From NCBI GenBank assembly GCA_947630795.1, contig CANRJC010000004.1, positions 1-64,000 of the forward strand: a stretch of 64,000 nucleotides of DNA, read 5' to 3'. How positions within the stretch are numbered: position 1 is the first letter of the stretch; each line of letters starts with the position of its first letter. Below are positions 63,988 through 64,000 of this stretch, one piece after another. Under the pieces are notes generated by a model. The model saw only the letters and a list, made by a program, of their open reading frames with translations. It was not told the DNA's origin and did not search any database. Position numbers and translations under genes: made by a program. This DNA comes from an uncultured Phascolarctobacterium sp. GTDB lineage: Bacteria; Bacillota; Negativicutes; Acidaminococcales; Acidaminococcaceae.

Positions 63988-64000
63988 CTTTATGCCTGCT

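Overview
The window is one continuous, gene-dense piece of a low-G+C Gram-positive-lineage (Firmicutes/Bacillota) chromosome with a moderately high G+C content and GAAAA/TTTTC-rich intergenic spacers. The gene order is Firmicutes-type: alaS-ireB-ruvX-yrzB-mltG-trhP, lepB-rbgA-rnhB-yraN-comM, yloC-remA-gmk-rpoZ-coaBC, rapZ-yvcK-whiA, secA-prfB and an S-box riboswitch. csaB, DUF5693 and ftsEX-envC-ctpA in one operon, together with the GC-rich coding style, suggest a Negativicutes relative (diderm Firmicutes, perhaps near Acidaminococcaceae). That placement is an inference; there is no rRNA or other phylogenetic marker in the window. No prophage, insertion sequence, CRISPR array, tRNA or rRNA was seen.

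Layout. 1-18.2 kb is almost all on the minus strand: an edge gene with a long leader; efp and an Xaa-Pro peptidase; an ireB-ruvX-yrzB-mltG-trhP operon; alaS; an aminotransferase; clpB; a TPR-like protein; a half-size EamA transporter; and an M20 amidohydrolase operon with two uncharacterised membrane proteins. 18.8-34.7 kb is on the plus strand: lepB-rbgA, rnhB-yraN-comM, an XRE regulator, a secreted lipase-like protein, a 5'-nucleotidase-like enzyme, family-4 uracil-DNA glycosylase, a membrane metallophosphoesterase, two small proteins, and yloC-remA-gmk-rpoZ-coaBC-recQ. 34.7-52.4 kb is minus again: rplS, sbcDC, a long glutamine synthetase, and an 11-kb operon secA-prfB-DUF5693-csaB-ftsE-ftsX-envC-ctpA. 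52.5-55.5 kb holds a highly structured candidate noncoding RNA, an HD-GYP-like protein and a DASS-family anion transporter. 55.6-60.6 kb is rapZ-yvcK-FAH-whiA-deacetylase (minus). 60.7-64 kb holds tandem 84-bp repeats, then a SAM-I riboswitch and the metNIQ methionine transporter.

How the genes work together. The secA operon ties protein export (SecA), UGA decoding (RF2 with its autoregulatory frameshift), surface-polymer pyruvylation (CsaB) and septal peptidoglycan hydrolysis (FtsEX-EnvC, CtpA) into one transcription unit. The yloC-coaBC unit ties RNA turnover, the biofilm regulator RemA, GMP kinase, RNA polymerase omega and CoA synthesis to a short RecQ helicase. The metNIQ unit is governed by SAM through a leader terminator.

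The least-explained items are the approximately 220-nt structured RNA upstream of secA (candidate raiA-motif RNA), the M20/DUF3100/small-membrane-protein operon, the in-phase 84-bp tandem repeats, a promoter-rich palindrome, a triple TTGACTTT repeat at the clpB promoter, and a hairpin lying exactly between a distant Shine-Dalgarno sequence and the start codon of the glutamine synthetase.
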